From Ethanoligenens harbinense YUAN-3 (GTDB lineage Bacteria > Bacillota > Clostridia > Oscillospirales > Ethanoligenentaceae), in assembly GCF_000178115.2 (NCBI RefSeq), contig NC_014828.1, positions 1,581,310 to 1,645,309 on the forward strand: a stretch of DNA of 64,000 bases, read 5' to 3'. A model generated the notes under the pieces. It had not been told where the DNA came from, did not search any database, and was given only the letters and a program-made list of their open reading frames with translations. Positions 29,265 through 37,676 of the stretch are shown here, piece after piece; positions within the stretch are counted from its first letter, which is position 1, and every line of letters begins with the position of its first letter. Both the position numbers and the translations under genes were made by a program.

Positions 29265-29428
29265 GTTGTTTGTTTCTCCTCTGGTTTTGGGCAGAGCCCT
29301 TGATTGGACCTGGTTCAGCAAATATATAAAAACCTTGTCTGTTCCGGCTGAAATGTCACCCCGCGCTTGTCTTGTCCCAGGCTCACATTACCATGAAAAC
29401 CTTCCGGTTTTCTGTCTTCAGGCAGAAC

Positions 29429-30160
29429 TTAGGCCTTCTTTTCAAAAAACCGGGCGCCGATAGCACGAAAAATGTATTTGGGCAGCTTAAGCATCCGCAT
29501 GAACCGCCACGGCTGGCAAAGCAGCCGATAGAACCATTCCATGTTCATGCGGATAAACAGATCCGGCGCGCGTTTGGTGATGCCGGCGAACACATCCAAT
29601 CCGCCGCCCAGGCCCAACAGTATGTGCGCCTGCAGGGCCTCGCGGTTGTCTTGCATGAAAATTTCCTGTCTGGGAAACCCGAGCGCAACAAACACAACGT
29701 CCGCACCCGCGGCATTGACCGCCGCCACCGCCTGGGCGTCGTCCCGAAAATATCCGTCATGCGTGCCGGTGATGCACAGCGCGGGAAAACGCGCATGTAT
29801 GTTTTCCGCCGCTTTTTCCGCTACGCCGGGCTTCGCGCCCAGCAAAAACAGACGCAGACCGCGCCGTTCCAGTTCCGGCAGCAGGGCCGTCGCAAGATCA
29901 AACCCGCCCACCCGCTCTTTGAGCGGCGTACCGCCGATCTTTGCCGCCATGATCACGCCGATGCCGTCCGGCAGCACATAGTCCGCCCCGGCCACCGCCC
30001 GGGCCAGGCGTTCATTCTCCACGCATGCCTCGGAAATTTCCGGGTTGGGCGTCACCACATATGCGGTGCCGTCCGCCTGCGCGAGCGCAAGCACATCGCG
30101 CACCGCTTCCGCAAGCGTCACATTCTCATAGGCGATTCCGAGTACTCTGGTTTTGGGCAT
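29429..30160 (-). CDS. WecG/TagA/CpsF family glycosyltransferase
   Basis: A 243-residue GT26 enzyme. Characteristic elements are VVTPNPEISEA, the DYVLPDGIGV motif with the catalytic Asp, FLLGAKPGVAEKAA, VALGFPRQEIFM and the C-terminal ITKRAPDLFIRMNMEWFYRLLCQPWRF (membrane-associating tail). Members add N-acetylmannosamine or a related sugar to a lipid-linked GlcNAc, for example at the start of teichoic acid assembly. No tag/tua genes are adjacent, so the polymer is unknown. Confidence 0.92.
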   Translation of the reverse strand: MPKTRVLGIAYENVTLAEAVRDVLALAQADGTAYVVTPNPEISEACVENERLARAVAGADYVLPDGIGVIMAAKIGGTPLKERVGGFDLATALLPELERRGLRLFLLGAKPGVAEKAAENIHARFPALCITGTHDGYFRDDAQAVAAVNAAGADVVFVALGFPRQEIFMQDNREALQAHILLGLGGGLDVFAGITKRAPDLFIRMNMEWFYRLLCQPWRFMRMLKLPKYIFRAIGARFFEKKA

Positions 30161-30276
30161 GCCACCCCTCCTGCCGCCGCGTTACAGCGCGGCTGTTCTG
30201 CGGCGTCTGCTCCGTGTGCAAACCGGAACGGCCACAATTTCTTCCATTATACCGTCCACAGTCTTATATTTCAAGA

Positions 30277-31191
30277 CTACACGCTCTTGCGCAGGGCCGC
30301 GGCGGTGGTGCGCTGCAGGCGCAGGCCGGAGAGGTAGGCCAACGCGCCGAGCGGCAACAGCGCGGCATACTGCACCAGATGCAGAAACAGGGCCACCGAC
30401 ACGGACGACGGCTCGGGCACGCCAAAAAAACTGAGCGAAAACACCACGGCATATTCAAACACACCCAGCCCGCCCGGGCTGGATGGAATAAACAGAATGA
30501 TATTGGATGTGGCGAAAACGGCAAACGCCATCCGCACCGCCTGCACCGGATCGAACTGGAACGCCAGCATACCCGCCCAGTTGGAAACCAGCAGCAGCAC
30601 CCAGGAGCAGAAAACCCACCCCACCATCCGTGCAAACCCCGATGTGATATACAGATGGGTCATGCGGCGCAGCCGTGGGATCAGCATGCCCGCCAGCATA
30701 AAAGCGATGGCCAGCACCGCCAGCACAATCCCCGCCGCTTTCAACGTTTGCACCGTGCTGGGGTGCATATTTCCCGCGGCCAGCGGAATGGCCAGGATGG
30801 ACAAAAGCAGGATCGCCACCACGTCCGCGCCGCCCGGCGTCATCACCAGCCGGGTACGCCGGACGGCGCTGTATTCGGGAGGAAAAAACGCAAACCGCAG
30901 GCCCTCGCCCGCGCGCAGCGGCAAAAGCATATTCGCCATATTGCCGACCATCACCACCCGGCAGGACGCGCCCAGCGTCATCCTGCAGTCGATGCCGTAA
31001 GGATACACGAATGCGCGCACGAATTGGCCCATGCCAAACAAGACCGCAGCGGCCAGAAACAGCCACCAGTTGACATTGCTGCGAAACAGCACCCACGGGT
31101 CGAGTCCGCCGAGCGCGCGTGCCGCCATATATACCATGATGACCGTGACGATGATACCCGCCACGATCTTGATTTTCAGTTTTTTCTTCAT
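30277..31191 (-). CDS. Lysylphosphatidylglycerol synthase TM-region / UPF0104 flippase-like membrane protein
   Basis: A 304-residue polytopic protein with about eight hydrophobic helices, similar to the transmembrane half of MprF (UPF0104). The conserved LPLRAGEGLRFAF (family L-P-x-R-x-G-E) and SSPGGLGVFEYAVVF elements are visible. Such proteins flip or transport lipid-linked substrates. The start MKKKLKIK is preferred over an upstream in-frame Met that precedes a non-hydrophobic stretch; a GGGAAG site lies upstream. It heads the minus-strand series running to 24853. Confidence 0.85.
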   Translation of the reverse strand: MKKKLKIKIVAGIIVTVIMVYMAARALGGLDPWVLFRSNVNWWLFLAAAVLFGMGQFVRAFVYPYGIDCRMTLGASCRVVMVGNMANMLLPLRAGEGLRFAFFPPEYSAVRRTRLVMTPGGADVVAILLLSILAIPLAAGNMHPSTVQTLKAAGIVLAVLAIAFMLAGMLIPRLRRMTHLYITSGFARMVGWVFCSWVLLLVSNWAGMLAFQFDPVQAVRMAFAVFATSNIILFIPSSPGGLGVFEYAVVFSLSFFGVPEPSSVSVALFLHLVQYAALLPLGALAYLSGLRLQRTTAAALRKSV

Positions 31192-31409
31192 CCAATCGCT
31201 TCCCGGTTCTATTTTACAACAAAATTTTCCTTTTGGAAAGGGCACCGCATTAGCACTATGCCGCATGTAGACAGCGGCCCGGCCGGCACATGCCGTGCCC
31301 CATACTATTGTAAGTGCGATACGTTTTCCTATTCCTTTTTTTCAAAGAAAAAGCCCACAACATTACATTAAATTTTTCCAGCATCTATAAAACCGCCGCT
31401 TCAAACACA

Positions 31410-31447
31410 CAAAAAAAGAAAAGCGCGCGCCCTGCGCGGGCGCGCGC
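31410..31447 (-). terminator. luxS terminator
   Basis: On the minus strand, GCGCGCGCCC, loop GCGCA, GGGCGCGCGC (10 bp, all GC) is followed by TTTTCTTTTTTTG. It lies 170 nt after the luxS stop, directly after a second long hairpin. Confidence 0.85.
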
Positions 31448-31448
31448 C

Positions 31449-31479
31449 GCCGCTTGCGGACATTCTGTCCGCAAGCGGC
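31449..31479. repeat. 14-bp perfect inverted repeat upstream of the luxS terminator
   Basis: GCCGCTTGCGGACA, 3-nt loop, TGTCCGCAAGCGGC. It abuts the terminator stem with one base between, forming a tandem hairpin 3' end. A run of A follows on the plus strand, so it gives no T-tract for either direction by itself. Confidence 0.75.
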
Positions 31480-31616
31480 AAAAAAGGGAACTTCGTGCCG
31501 CTGCGCGGCAGCTGCTTCCCTCTTGGATACCGCTATATCCGTGTTTGCCTTCTCTCTGCCGCCGTGCATGCGAATACCGGACAGGCACCCGCCGCAAAGC
31601 AGGCATGCGGATGGCG

Positions 31617-32069
31617 TCAATAACGCAGGGATGCGGGCGTGACTTGACGCATCACGTCCAAATAGATCCCGGCCTCGCGTTGTGCGCCGACCAGGTCGTG
31701 ATTGAGGTAGTTGCCGCACTCGCTGCGCGCCGAGCCGGGGATGGTCCCCTCAAAATCCAGAACAAACTGCAGCGCCTTTCGGGTCAGGTCAATAGCGGTT
31801 TCGTGCGGCAGGCCGCGTGTGATAAAATAAAAACCGGTGCGGCACCCCATCGGCCCGAAATAAATGATCTTATCCGAAAACGCCGTATTGCGGACATAGG
31901 TGGCAAACAAATGCTCGAAAGTGTGGATGGCGGCGTTGTCGAGGTAATCGCCTGCGTTGGGCACCTTAAAGCGCAGATCATAGGTAATAATGTCCCCGTC
32001 TATACGCGAAATGTACATGCCTTTTTTCAAGGTGTCATGGTCAACCTGAAAACTTGCGATCTTTTCCAT
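31617..32069 (-). CDS. luxS: S-ribosylhomocysteine lyase LuxS
   Basis: A 150-residue metalloenzyme of the activated methyl cycle, yielding homocysteine and the autoinducer-2 precursor. The metal-binding HTFEH (His about 49 and 53), catalytic Cys in GPMGCRTGFY and the third metal ligand in ARSECGNYLNHDL are all present. Length matches the family. It lies 27 bp behind a small Smr gene on the minus strand. Confidence 0.95.
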   Translation of the reverse strand: MEKIASFQVDHDTLKKGMYISRIDGDIITYDLRFKVPNAGDYLDNAAIHTFEHLFATYVRNTAFSDKIIYFGPMGCRTGFYFITRGLPHETAIDLTRKALQFVLDFEGTIPGSARSECGNYLNHDLVGAQREAGIYLDVMRQVTPASLRY

Positions 32070-32096
32070 ACAAATAAAACTCCTTTACCGGTTCGT

Positions 32097-32345
32097 TCAG
32101 AACAGATACAGCGTCGTGATCCCGGGATTGAGCGCGAGTTCCTTACTGCGGATGCGGCGATGCTTGAGATTTTTGCGCACCATATCCCGCAGAACCGTCC
32201 CTGAAGAATATCCGTGGATGACCACCACTTCCTTGATGCTACCGTCGACTCCGCTCAGGAAGCGCTCAAGATATTGTTTGGCTTCCTCCCGGCGCATGTG
32301 GTGAATGTCGATCTCCACCCTGCGGTTGCTCAAAAAATGAACCAC
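32097..32345 (-). CDS. Smr-domain protein (MutS2 C-terminal type), stand-alone
   Basis: An 82-residue protein made of a single Smr domain: the N-terminal IDIHHMRREEA (family DLHGxxxxEA, here with HH for HG) and VVIHGYSSGTVLRDMVRKNL (family IHGxGxGxLR). Smr domains are nucleic-acid endonucleases; the usual acidic/His residues are partly altered, so activity is uncertain. Located directly before luxS. Confidence 0.75.
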   Translation of the reverse strand: MVHFLSNRRVEIDIHHMRREEAKQYLERFLSGVDGSIKEVVVIHGYSSGTVLRDMVRKNLKHRRIRSKELALNPGITTLYLF

Positions 32346-32655
32346 TGTGCATCGCTCCCCGTCACGGCGCTTTCCGGTTCACAGTCGGGCAAATCATAGA
32401 GCGCTGCGTTTTGTTCCATTTTAGCACGGTGCCGGTCTTTTTGCCATAGAAACAGCGGCACTTCCGGCATTTGCCCGCTTGTTTTTACCGAAAATACACA
32501 GGACGGCAAAAAATTGTCGTCAGAATTATGTACTATTTCCATAGTTTTCCCGCATACATTGCGGTATACTATATATATGTGTCGCATAGAAACAGAACGA
32601 TATATCCGTCCACTGAGACGGGATATCAGATTTGCAGTCCGCAGGAGGAGATTTT
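32346..32655. other. Divergent intergenic stretch between smr and a small membrane protein gene
   Basis: 310 bp without a supported gene. The plus side has a -10-like TATACT at 32565-32570 in an AT-rich context, but no matching -35 at good spacing. Confidence 0.4.
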
Positions 32656-32895
32656 ATGCTGCCCAAAATTCATATTCCGGCCGGGGACCAGACTTCGTCT
32701 ACGCTGAAAACCATTGTTGTGATCACATCCATCTTTCTTTCCCTGGCTGTGATCGTCGCCCTTTTCTATACATTTTTTCAAAAATGTGACCGTCTGAAAT
32801 TCACGTACCTGAAAAAAGACCATCGCCACGCGTCCCCGGCCGAGTCGGAAGAAACCGATCCGGAAGTCGATTCCACCGAAGACCCCGCGTATTGA
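32656..32895 (+). CDS. Small single-pass membrane protein of unknown function
   Basis: A 79-residue protein with one transmembrane helix (residues about 18-41; LKTIVVITSIFLSLAVIVALF) after a short polar N-terminus, and a cytoplasmic or extracellular tail that ends acidic (ESEETDPEVDSTEDPAY). The ATG follows AGGAGGAG. It is a single gene closed by a strong terminator. No recognised domain; no function proposed. Confidence 0.75.
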   Translation: MLPKIHIPAGDQTSSTLKTIVVITSIFLSLAVIVALFYTFFQKCDRLKFTYLKKDHRHASPAESEETDPEVDSTEDPAY

Positions 32896-32901
32896 AACGG
32901 C

Positions 32902-32946
32902 AAAATACCGCCGCCGGCTTACGGAAAAGCCGGCGGCGGTATTTTT
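32902..32946. terminator. Strong 19-bp terminator hairpin
   Basis: A 19-bp perfect stem (AAAATACCGCC... paired with ...GGCGGTATTTT) with loop ACGGAA and a T-run on the plus strand. It can act in both directions, serving the small membrane gene and the convergent CMK-like kinase. Confidence 0.9.
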
Positions 32947-32996
32947 ATGTCCGAATGGCCCGCTCCCGCGCCTCCCGGCTTGGAAACGGCCGTTTT

Positions 32997-33626
32997 TCAG
33001 ATATCCAGCTTGAAATGAATGGCGTCGGACGCGATGCGGGTGGCCAGATCCAGCCCCAGGGAAGATGTGTTGATGCTCAGGTCATACAGCCGCGTGTCCA
33101 GGCCGTCCGATTTCGTGAACGCACGGTTGAATGCCGCGCGCTCCTTGTCATTAGTCTGTATCTTATCTTTCGCTTCTTCTTCGGTGATCTGGAACAGAGT
33201 GGCCACACGCTTGATCCGCTCGGGCAAATCGGCCGTGATGAAAATGCTCGCATGCCGCGGATGATCCCGCAGAACATACCGTCCGCCGCGCCCCAGGATG
33301 ACGGCCGAACTCTCGTTCACGATGCGCGTGATATACTCGGATTCGAGATAGAACAGTTCCTTGTCGCTGGGATAATATTGCAACTCTCCCCCGGCCAGCG
33401 GCTCGGTGTACAGCTGCAGGCGGGTAAATTCCTCCCAGAAAGAAGACAGGCGCTCGTCGCGGTGCTCCAGATCTTCCTCCGCGATATTGAGTTTGCTCGC
33501 AATCTGCTTGAGGATGTCGCGGTCCACAAACGGGATGTGGAATTCTTCGGATAATTTTTTCCCGATATAGGACCCTCCGCAACCCAACTGATGGCTGATG
33601 GTGATGACATACGGCTGTTCTTTCAT
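32997..33626 (-). CDS. Cytidylate-kinase-like family protein
   Basis: A 209-residue protein of the CMK-like group (distinct from cmk at 16.4 kb). The P-loop-like start ITISHQLGCGGSYIGKKL and the VDRDILKQIA element match this family, as do VILGRGGRYVLRD and FITADLPERIKRVA. Function of these proteins is unproven; they may phosphorylate a small molecule other than CMP. A minus-strand promoter is proposed upstream. Confidence 0.85.
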   Translation of the reverse strand: MKEQPYVITISHQLGCGGSYIGKKLSEEFHIPFVDRDILKQIASKLNIAEEDLEHRDERLSSFWEEFTRLQLYTEPLAGGELQYYPSDKELFYLESEYITRIVNESSAVILGRGGRYVLRDHPRHASIFITADLPERIKRVATLFQITEEEAKDKIQTNDKERAAFNRAFTKSDGLDTRLYDLSINTSSLGLDLATRIASDAIHFKLDI

Positions 33627-33649
33627 GGTAATTCGCCCCTCTTACTTGT

Positions 33650-33677
33650 ATGATAGTGAATCCTATGCATTTTGCAA
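33650..33677 (-). promoter_or_regulatory. Possible sigma-A promoter of the CMK-like gene
   Basis: On the minus strand TTGCAA, 16-bp spacer, TATCAT, about 25 bp before the start codon at 33626; the ribosome site AGAGGGGCG follows. Confidence 0.4.
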
Positions 33678-33820
33678 AAAAGCACCATATTAAAGCGTGG
33701 GATATTGTCTGTTTTTTATAGTATAACTCCAATATGCCAGGATGTCCATGTGCAACATCAACAATACACCCCCTGCATTTTTGGGAACTGCCTGCAAAAT
33801 GGGAACTCCATAAAAAATAC

Positions 33821-33849
33821 TTTTCATCTTTTGCAAAGTAGGGTATACT
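33821..33849 (+). promoter_or_regulatory. Probable promoter of the HAD phosphatase gene
   Basis: TTTTCA, 17-bp spacer, TATACT, 84 bp before the start codon. The rest of the 306-bp gap between the divergent genes shows nothing else. Confidence 0.4.
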
Positions 33850-33932
33850 TTAGAAAGTAAAAATACGCCTTTTCCCATAGAAGCCGCATACCGCACGGCA
33901 TGCGATTCCCGGTTCATTTGGAGGAAAATTTC

Positions 33933-34757
33933 ATGGAATACAAGGTTCTCGCACTGGATATCGACGGCACGCTCACCAATTCCGAAAAACAGATCACGCC
34001 CAAAACGCTCGAAGCTATTTTGGAGGCGCAGGAACGCGGGGCCACGGTGGCGCTGACTTCCGGGCGTCCGGCGCGCGGCATCGAGCCCTATATGCACAAG
34101 CTGCAGTTGGACCGTTACGAGGGCTACGTCCTGGCATTCAACGGCGGCCGCATCATCGACTGCAAAACACAGGAGACCATCTTTGAGCAGGTCATCGAGC
34201 CGGGCTGGGTCTCCAAGCTCTATGACGTGGCAAAGGAAAACGACGTACATATCCTTTCCTACACCGAGGATGGCAACACCGTCGTCACCGAGCATCCCGA
34301 CGACGTCTATATACAGATGGAATACCGTCTCAACGGGCTCCCCTACCGACAGGTGGACTCTTTCAAGGATTTTGTGCGCTATCCGGTCAATAAATGCATC
34401 ATGACGGGCGAGGGCGAGCATTTGGCCAAGGTCGAACCGCGCGTAAAGGCATTTGTAAACGGGGAACTTAACGTCTTCCGTTCGGAGCCGTTTTTTCTGG
34501 AAGTAATGCCCAACAAAGTGGATAAGGCGTTCGCCCTGCAAAAGCTGCTGGAGGTCCTCGGTTATACACGTGAAAACCTGATCGCGTTCGGAGACGGCTA
34601 CAACGACGTCTCCATGCTGGGTTTCGCCGGGCTGGGCGTGGCGATGTCCAACGCACAGGACGCCGCCAAGCAGGCGTCCGATTTTGTCACCTGCTCCAAC
34701 AACGAGGACGGCGTGGCATACGCACTCGATCGGTTTGTGCTGGAAACTGTGCGGTAA
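33933..34757 (+). CDS. Cof-type HAD-IIB family phosphatase
   Basis: A 274-residue haloacid-dehalogenase phosphatase with a C2 cap. Motif I LALDIDGTLTNS (two Asp near residue 10), motif II TSGRP, motif III Lys, and motif IV FGDGYNDVSML are all visible. Cof-type enzymes dephosphorylate sugar phosphates and other small metabolites with Mg2+. The start MEYKVLAL has GGAGG 8 bp upstream; an in-frame Met 11 codons earlier has no site. Single gene with its own terminator. Confidence 0.92.
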   Translation: MEYKVLALDIDGTLTNSEKQITPKTLEAILEAQERGATVALTSGRPARGIEPYMHKLQLDRYEGYVLAFNGGRIIDCKTQETIFEQVIEPGWVSKLYDVAKENDVHILSYTEDGNTVVTEHPDDVYIQMEYRLNGLPYRQVDSFKDFVRYPVNKCIMTGEGEHLAKVEPRVKAFVNGELNVFRSEPFFLEVMPNKVDKAFALQKLLEVLGYTRENLIAFGDGYNDVSMLGFAGLGVAMSNAQDAAKQASDFVTCSNNEDGVAYALDRFVLETVR

Positions 34758-34791
34758 CGCAAATCGAACTCCATTATTTTTATTCCCGGAT

Positions 34792-34826
34792 TGGAAAGTG
34801 CCATGGCATGGCACTTTCCATTTTTT
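34792..34826 (+). terminator. Terminator of the HAD phosphatase gene
   Basis: TGGAAAGTGCCAT, loop GGC, ATGGCACTTTCCA (13 bp, perfect), followed by TTTTTT. Confidence 0.9.
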
Positions 34827-34875
34827 GAATACACATTGATAGCCGGTGCGTAAGGCAATCTGTGGGGGCTGCAAA

Positions 34876-35439
34876 ATGAAAAAAACCAAGATAAAAGAGG
34901 TCGTTTTAACTTGCCTGAATCAGGGAAAACTTTGCAGAATAGATTTCCGCTATGATCTCAACTATAGGTATTATATTCCACTTATCGCAAGCGATAAATT
35001 GTTTTTGGGAATGGAAGATGACGATTTCATATTAGATGGGTATGCAATCAGGCGATTTAAGGACGTTACAAAAGCCCAGATAAAAGAGGGAATATACGAG
35101 AAAATCTTACATGCAGAGGGCGTTTTTAATGGCATTGTTACGCCTAACGTCGATTTAACGGATTGGAAAACGATTTTTACTTCGCTTCAAAAGAAAAGTC
35201 AAAACATCATTGTCGAAAAAGAAAGCCTTGATGAAAACGAATGGGAATTCGTAATCGGAAGAATTGAGAAGATATATAAAAAGCATGTTTATATCCGGCA
35301 TTTTGATGCCGAAGGGATATGGCAGTCGGAGCCTTATAAAATCCCCTATGCTGAAATTACGACTGTTACATTTGCTTCAAGATATGTCGATGTTTTCTCA
35401 AAATATTTAAGCAAACTTCCCGACAACTTTGGCAAATAA
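34876..35439 (+). CDS. AT-rich orphan gene, unknown protein
   Basis: A 187-residue soluble protein, rich in Lys, Ile, Asp and aromatic residues (for example MEDDDFILDGYAIRRFKD and YKIPYAEITTVTFASRY). No signal peptide, membrane helix or familiar motif is seen. The N-terminal 60 residues and C-terminal 60 residues both look like small beta-rich units separated by a charged linker, which could suit an Sm-like or cap-like fold, but this is a guess. Base composition is clearly lower in GC than its neighbours on both sides, which suggests recent transfer. The start follows TGTGGGGGCTGCAAA; it is flanked by terminators at both ends, so it stands alone. Confidence 0.75.
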   Translation: MKKTKIKEVVLTCLNQGKLCRIDFRYDLNYRYYIPLIASDKLFLGMEDDDFILDGYAIRRFKDVTKAQIKEGIYEKILHAEGVFNGIVTPNVDLTDWKTIFTSLQKKSQNIIVEKESLDENEWEFVIGRIEKIYKKHVYIRHFDAEGIWQSEPYKIPYAEITTVTFASRYVDVFSKYLSKLPDNFGK

Positions 35440-35460
35440 ATCCCCGCTTTTCTTCATAAA

Positions 35461-35497
35461 AAAAAACCACGGAGGGAATTCTCCGTGGTTTTTTTTT
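35461..35497. terminator. Bidirectional terminator between the orphan and ptsI
   Basis: AAAAAACCACGGAG, loop GGAATT, CTCCGTGGTTTTTT: a 14-bp stem with T-runs in both directions. It serves the orphan gene on plus and the fru/pts operon on minus. Confidence 0.9.
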
Positions 35498-35533
35498 ATG
35501 AAGCTCGGATATAAAACGGGAGCAGCCCGTATA

Positions 35534-37279
35534 TTACAGAAGCCCGTATTTTTCCGCAAACGCCGTGACAATCACGCGAACTTCCTGCGGTGTTTTGCAG
35601 TCGGCCACGCTTGCCGCCAGCGCCTGGCAGGTGGCAAGATCCACCTTGCTGAGGATATATTTGGTCTGGGGAATGGCGCCGGCCGCCATGCTCAGTTCGT
35701 CCAGGCCCAGGCCGACCAGCAGGGGCACCGCGAGCGGATCGCCCGCCATGCCACCACACATACCCACCAGCACATTCCTCGGCTTGGCGGCCTTGGCGAC
35801 CTGTCTGATCAACCGGATGACCGCCGGGTTGAAGTAATCGTAGAGGTAAGCGATCTTCCGGTTGCCGCGGTCCACCGCCAGCGAATACTGCACGAGGTCG
35901 TTGGTGCCGATGCTGAAGAAATCCACTTTCTCGGCCAGCACGTCCGCCATCAACGCGGCGGACGGGACCTCGATCATGACACCCACTTTGATGTCCCTGT
36001 CATACACCACCTGCTCGACATCCAGTTGTGCCTTTGCTTCTGCGAGGACCGCCTTGGCGTCCAGCACTTCCTGATAACCGGAAATCATGGGGAACATGAT
36101 CTTCAGCTTGCCGAACGCGCTGGCGCGCAGAAGCGCCCGCAGCTGGGTGAGGAACAGGTCCTTGCGGTCCAGACAGAGCCGGATGGCGCGGTAACCCAAA
36201 AACGGGTTTTCCTCTTTGGGGATATCGAGGTATTGAACCTCTTTATCGCCGCCGATGTCCAGCGTGCGGATGATGACGTCGCCGGGCTCGGAGCCCGCGA
36301 ACGTCTCGGCGATCTTCTTGTATTCCGCGAACTGTTCTTCCTCGGTCGGCGCGGCGTCTCCCGAGAGGAAAAGCAGCTCGGTGCGCATCAGGCCAACCGC
36401 TTCGGCGCCCTGCGCCGCACCGATCTCCGCGTCCTTGGCGTTGCCGATATTCACCGCGGTGATGATGCGCGTACCGTCGGACATGACGGCCTGCTTCTTC
36501 GAAAACGTCTCGAAGATTGCCTGCTGCTCCTGCTCTTTTTTGTACTTGGCTTTATACGTTTTGACGGTCTCCGCGTCGGGATCAAGGATGCAGATGCCCT
36601 GCGCACCGTCGAGGATGATGGTGTCCCCGTCCCTGGCTTCACCAAGCAGTTCCGGCACACCGACCACCGCCGGCAGCCCCATCGATTTGGCAAAGATCGA
36701 GGTGTGCGCCGTTTTGCCGCCGCGTTCGGTGGCAAAGCCCAGCACGAATTTCTGGTTGAGCTGAATGGTATCGGATGGCGAAAGATCGTCCGAGATGAGG
36801 ATGACCTCCCTGTCGATCTCAGACAGGCTACCGCTCTTCACGCCCGCCAGGATGCCCAGCAGCCGGGTGCCCGCGTCGCGCACATCCGCCGCGCGTTCCT
36901 TCATATATGCGTTGGACATACCCGCGAAAATGGCCGCGAACTGGTCAGTGATCTGCTTGACTGCTTTTTCGGCGGACGCGTTTTTCTTGCGGATCAGCTT
37001 TTCGATTTCGGGGACGTAGGCTGGGTCGGCAAGGATCGCCTTCTGCCCCTTCAATACGCCCACTTTGTCTTTGCCGAGCACTTCGGCGGAACGGGCGATC
37101 AGGCCGTCCACCTCATCGAGCGCCGCTTTCACGGCTGCCTGAAAACGTGCGGCCTCCGCATCCGCTTCAGACGGCGCGATGTCTTTTTCCGTATCGATTA
37201 CGGGGTGCAAATAGACATACGCCTTTGCGATCCGGACGCCCTCGGACACCCCGATCCCCGTATAGGTTTTCTGTGCCAT
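35534..37279 (-). CDS. ptsI: Phosphoenolpyruvate-protein phosphotransferase (PTS enzyme I)
   Basis: A 581-residue enzyme that passes phosphate from PEP to HPr. The phosphorylated His lies in GGKTAHTSIFAKS near residue 190; the PEP-binding barrel has MRTELLFL, ASAFGKLKIMFPMI, FFSIGTNDLVQYSLAVDR and the active-site Cys in GMCGGMAGDP. It is the last gene of fruR-fruK-ptsH-ptsI, closed by a strong terminator. Confidence 0.96.
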   Translation of the reverse strand: MAQKTYTGIGVSEGVRIAKAYVYLHPVIDTEKDIAPSEADAEAARFQAAVKAALDEVDGLIARSAEVLGKDKVGVLKGQKAILADPAYVPEIEKLIRKKNASAEKAVKQITDQFAAIFAGMSNAYMKERAADVRDAGTRLLGILAGVKSGSLSEIDREVILISDDLSPSDTIQLNQKFVLGFATERGGKTAHTSIFAKSMGLPAVVGVPELLGEARDGDTIILDGAQGICILDPDAETVKTYKAKYKKEQEQQAIFETFSKKQAVMSDGTRIITAVNIGNAKDAEIGAAQGAEAVGLMRTELLFLSGDAAPTEEEQFAEYKKIAETFAGSEPGDVIIRTLDIGGDKEVQYLDIPKEENPFLGYRAIRLCLDRKDLFLTQLRALLRASAFGKLKIMFPMISGYQEVLDAKAVLAEAKAQLDVEQVVYDRDIKVGVMIEVPSAALMADVLAEKVDFFSIGTNDLVQYSLAVDRGNRKIAYLYDYFNPAVIRLIRQVAKAAKPRNVLVGMCGGMAGDPLAVPLLVGLGLDELSMAAGAIPQTKYILSKVDLATCQALAASVADCKTPQEVRVIVTAFAEKYGLL

Positions 37280-37326
37280 CTATTTTCCTCCATATACCGT
37301 GCACGGCACGGTACCGGCCAGGCCGT

Positions 37327-37596
37327 TTATTCGCCGAAGTTGGACAGGAACAGTTTTTCCACCGCCGCCAGAGCGTCGGCTTCGTCGTCGCCTTCCACCA
37401 CGACGGTGACGGGCTGGTTGTAATCCAGACCCAGGCTCATCAGGCCGAGGATGCTCTTGGCATCGGCTTCATTGTCGGAATTGTCTTTCTTGACGACGAT
37501 GCTGGACGAAAAGCCCGTAGCCGCTTCCATCAGAGCCTGCGCGGGACGCAGATGAAAACCTTGTTTGCAGCCGATTGTAAATTTCTTCTCCAACAT
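37327..37596 (-). CDS. ptsH: Phosphocarrier protein HPr
   Basis: An 89-residue HPr. The phosphorylated His15-equivalent is in GFHLRPA (Leu in place of the usual Ala before RPA), and the regulatory Ser46 region KSILGLMSLG is intact, so HPr kinase regulation is possible. The MLEKKF start is chosen over an ATG 11 codons upstream because it gives normal HPr length. It sits between fruK and ptsI, 47 bp before ptsI. Confidence 0.95.
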   Translation of the reverse strand: MLEKKFTIGCKQGFHLRPAQALMEAATGFSSSIVVKKDNSDNEADAKSILGLMSLGLDYNQPVTVVVEGDDEADALAAVEKLFLSNFGE

Positions 37597-37676
37597 AATA
37601 ATACACACTCTTTCCGCCTGTTTTGGCATTTTAGCATTTTAGCAAAAGACGCGCCATGCGGCGGCGCTCTTTTCAG

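Larger units (their letters stand above)
31192..31616. other. Intergenic stretch between the flippase and luxS genes
   Basis: About 425 bp without a supported gene. It holds the luxS terminator and a tandem hairpin at 31449-31479; no convincing promoter for the flippase gene was seen (a weak TTTCCA-N17-TAAAAT on the minus strand is possible). Confidence 0.5.

Noticed and set aside
33690-34889. A 399-codon minus-strand frame
   Set aside because: Antisense to the HAD phosphatase gene; no family resemblance.
35429-37423. A 664-codon plus-strand frame
   Set aside because: Antisense shadow of ptsI.
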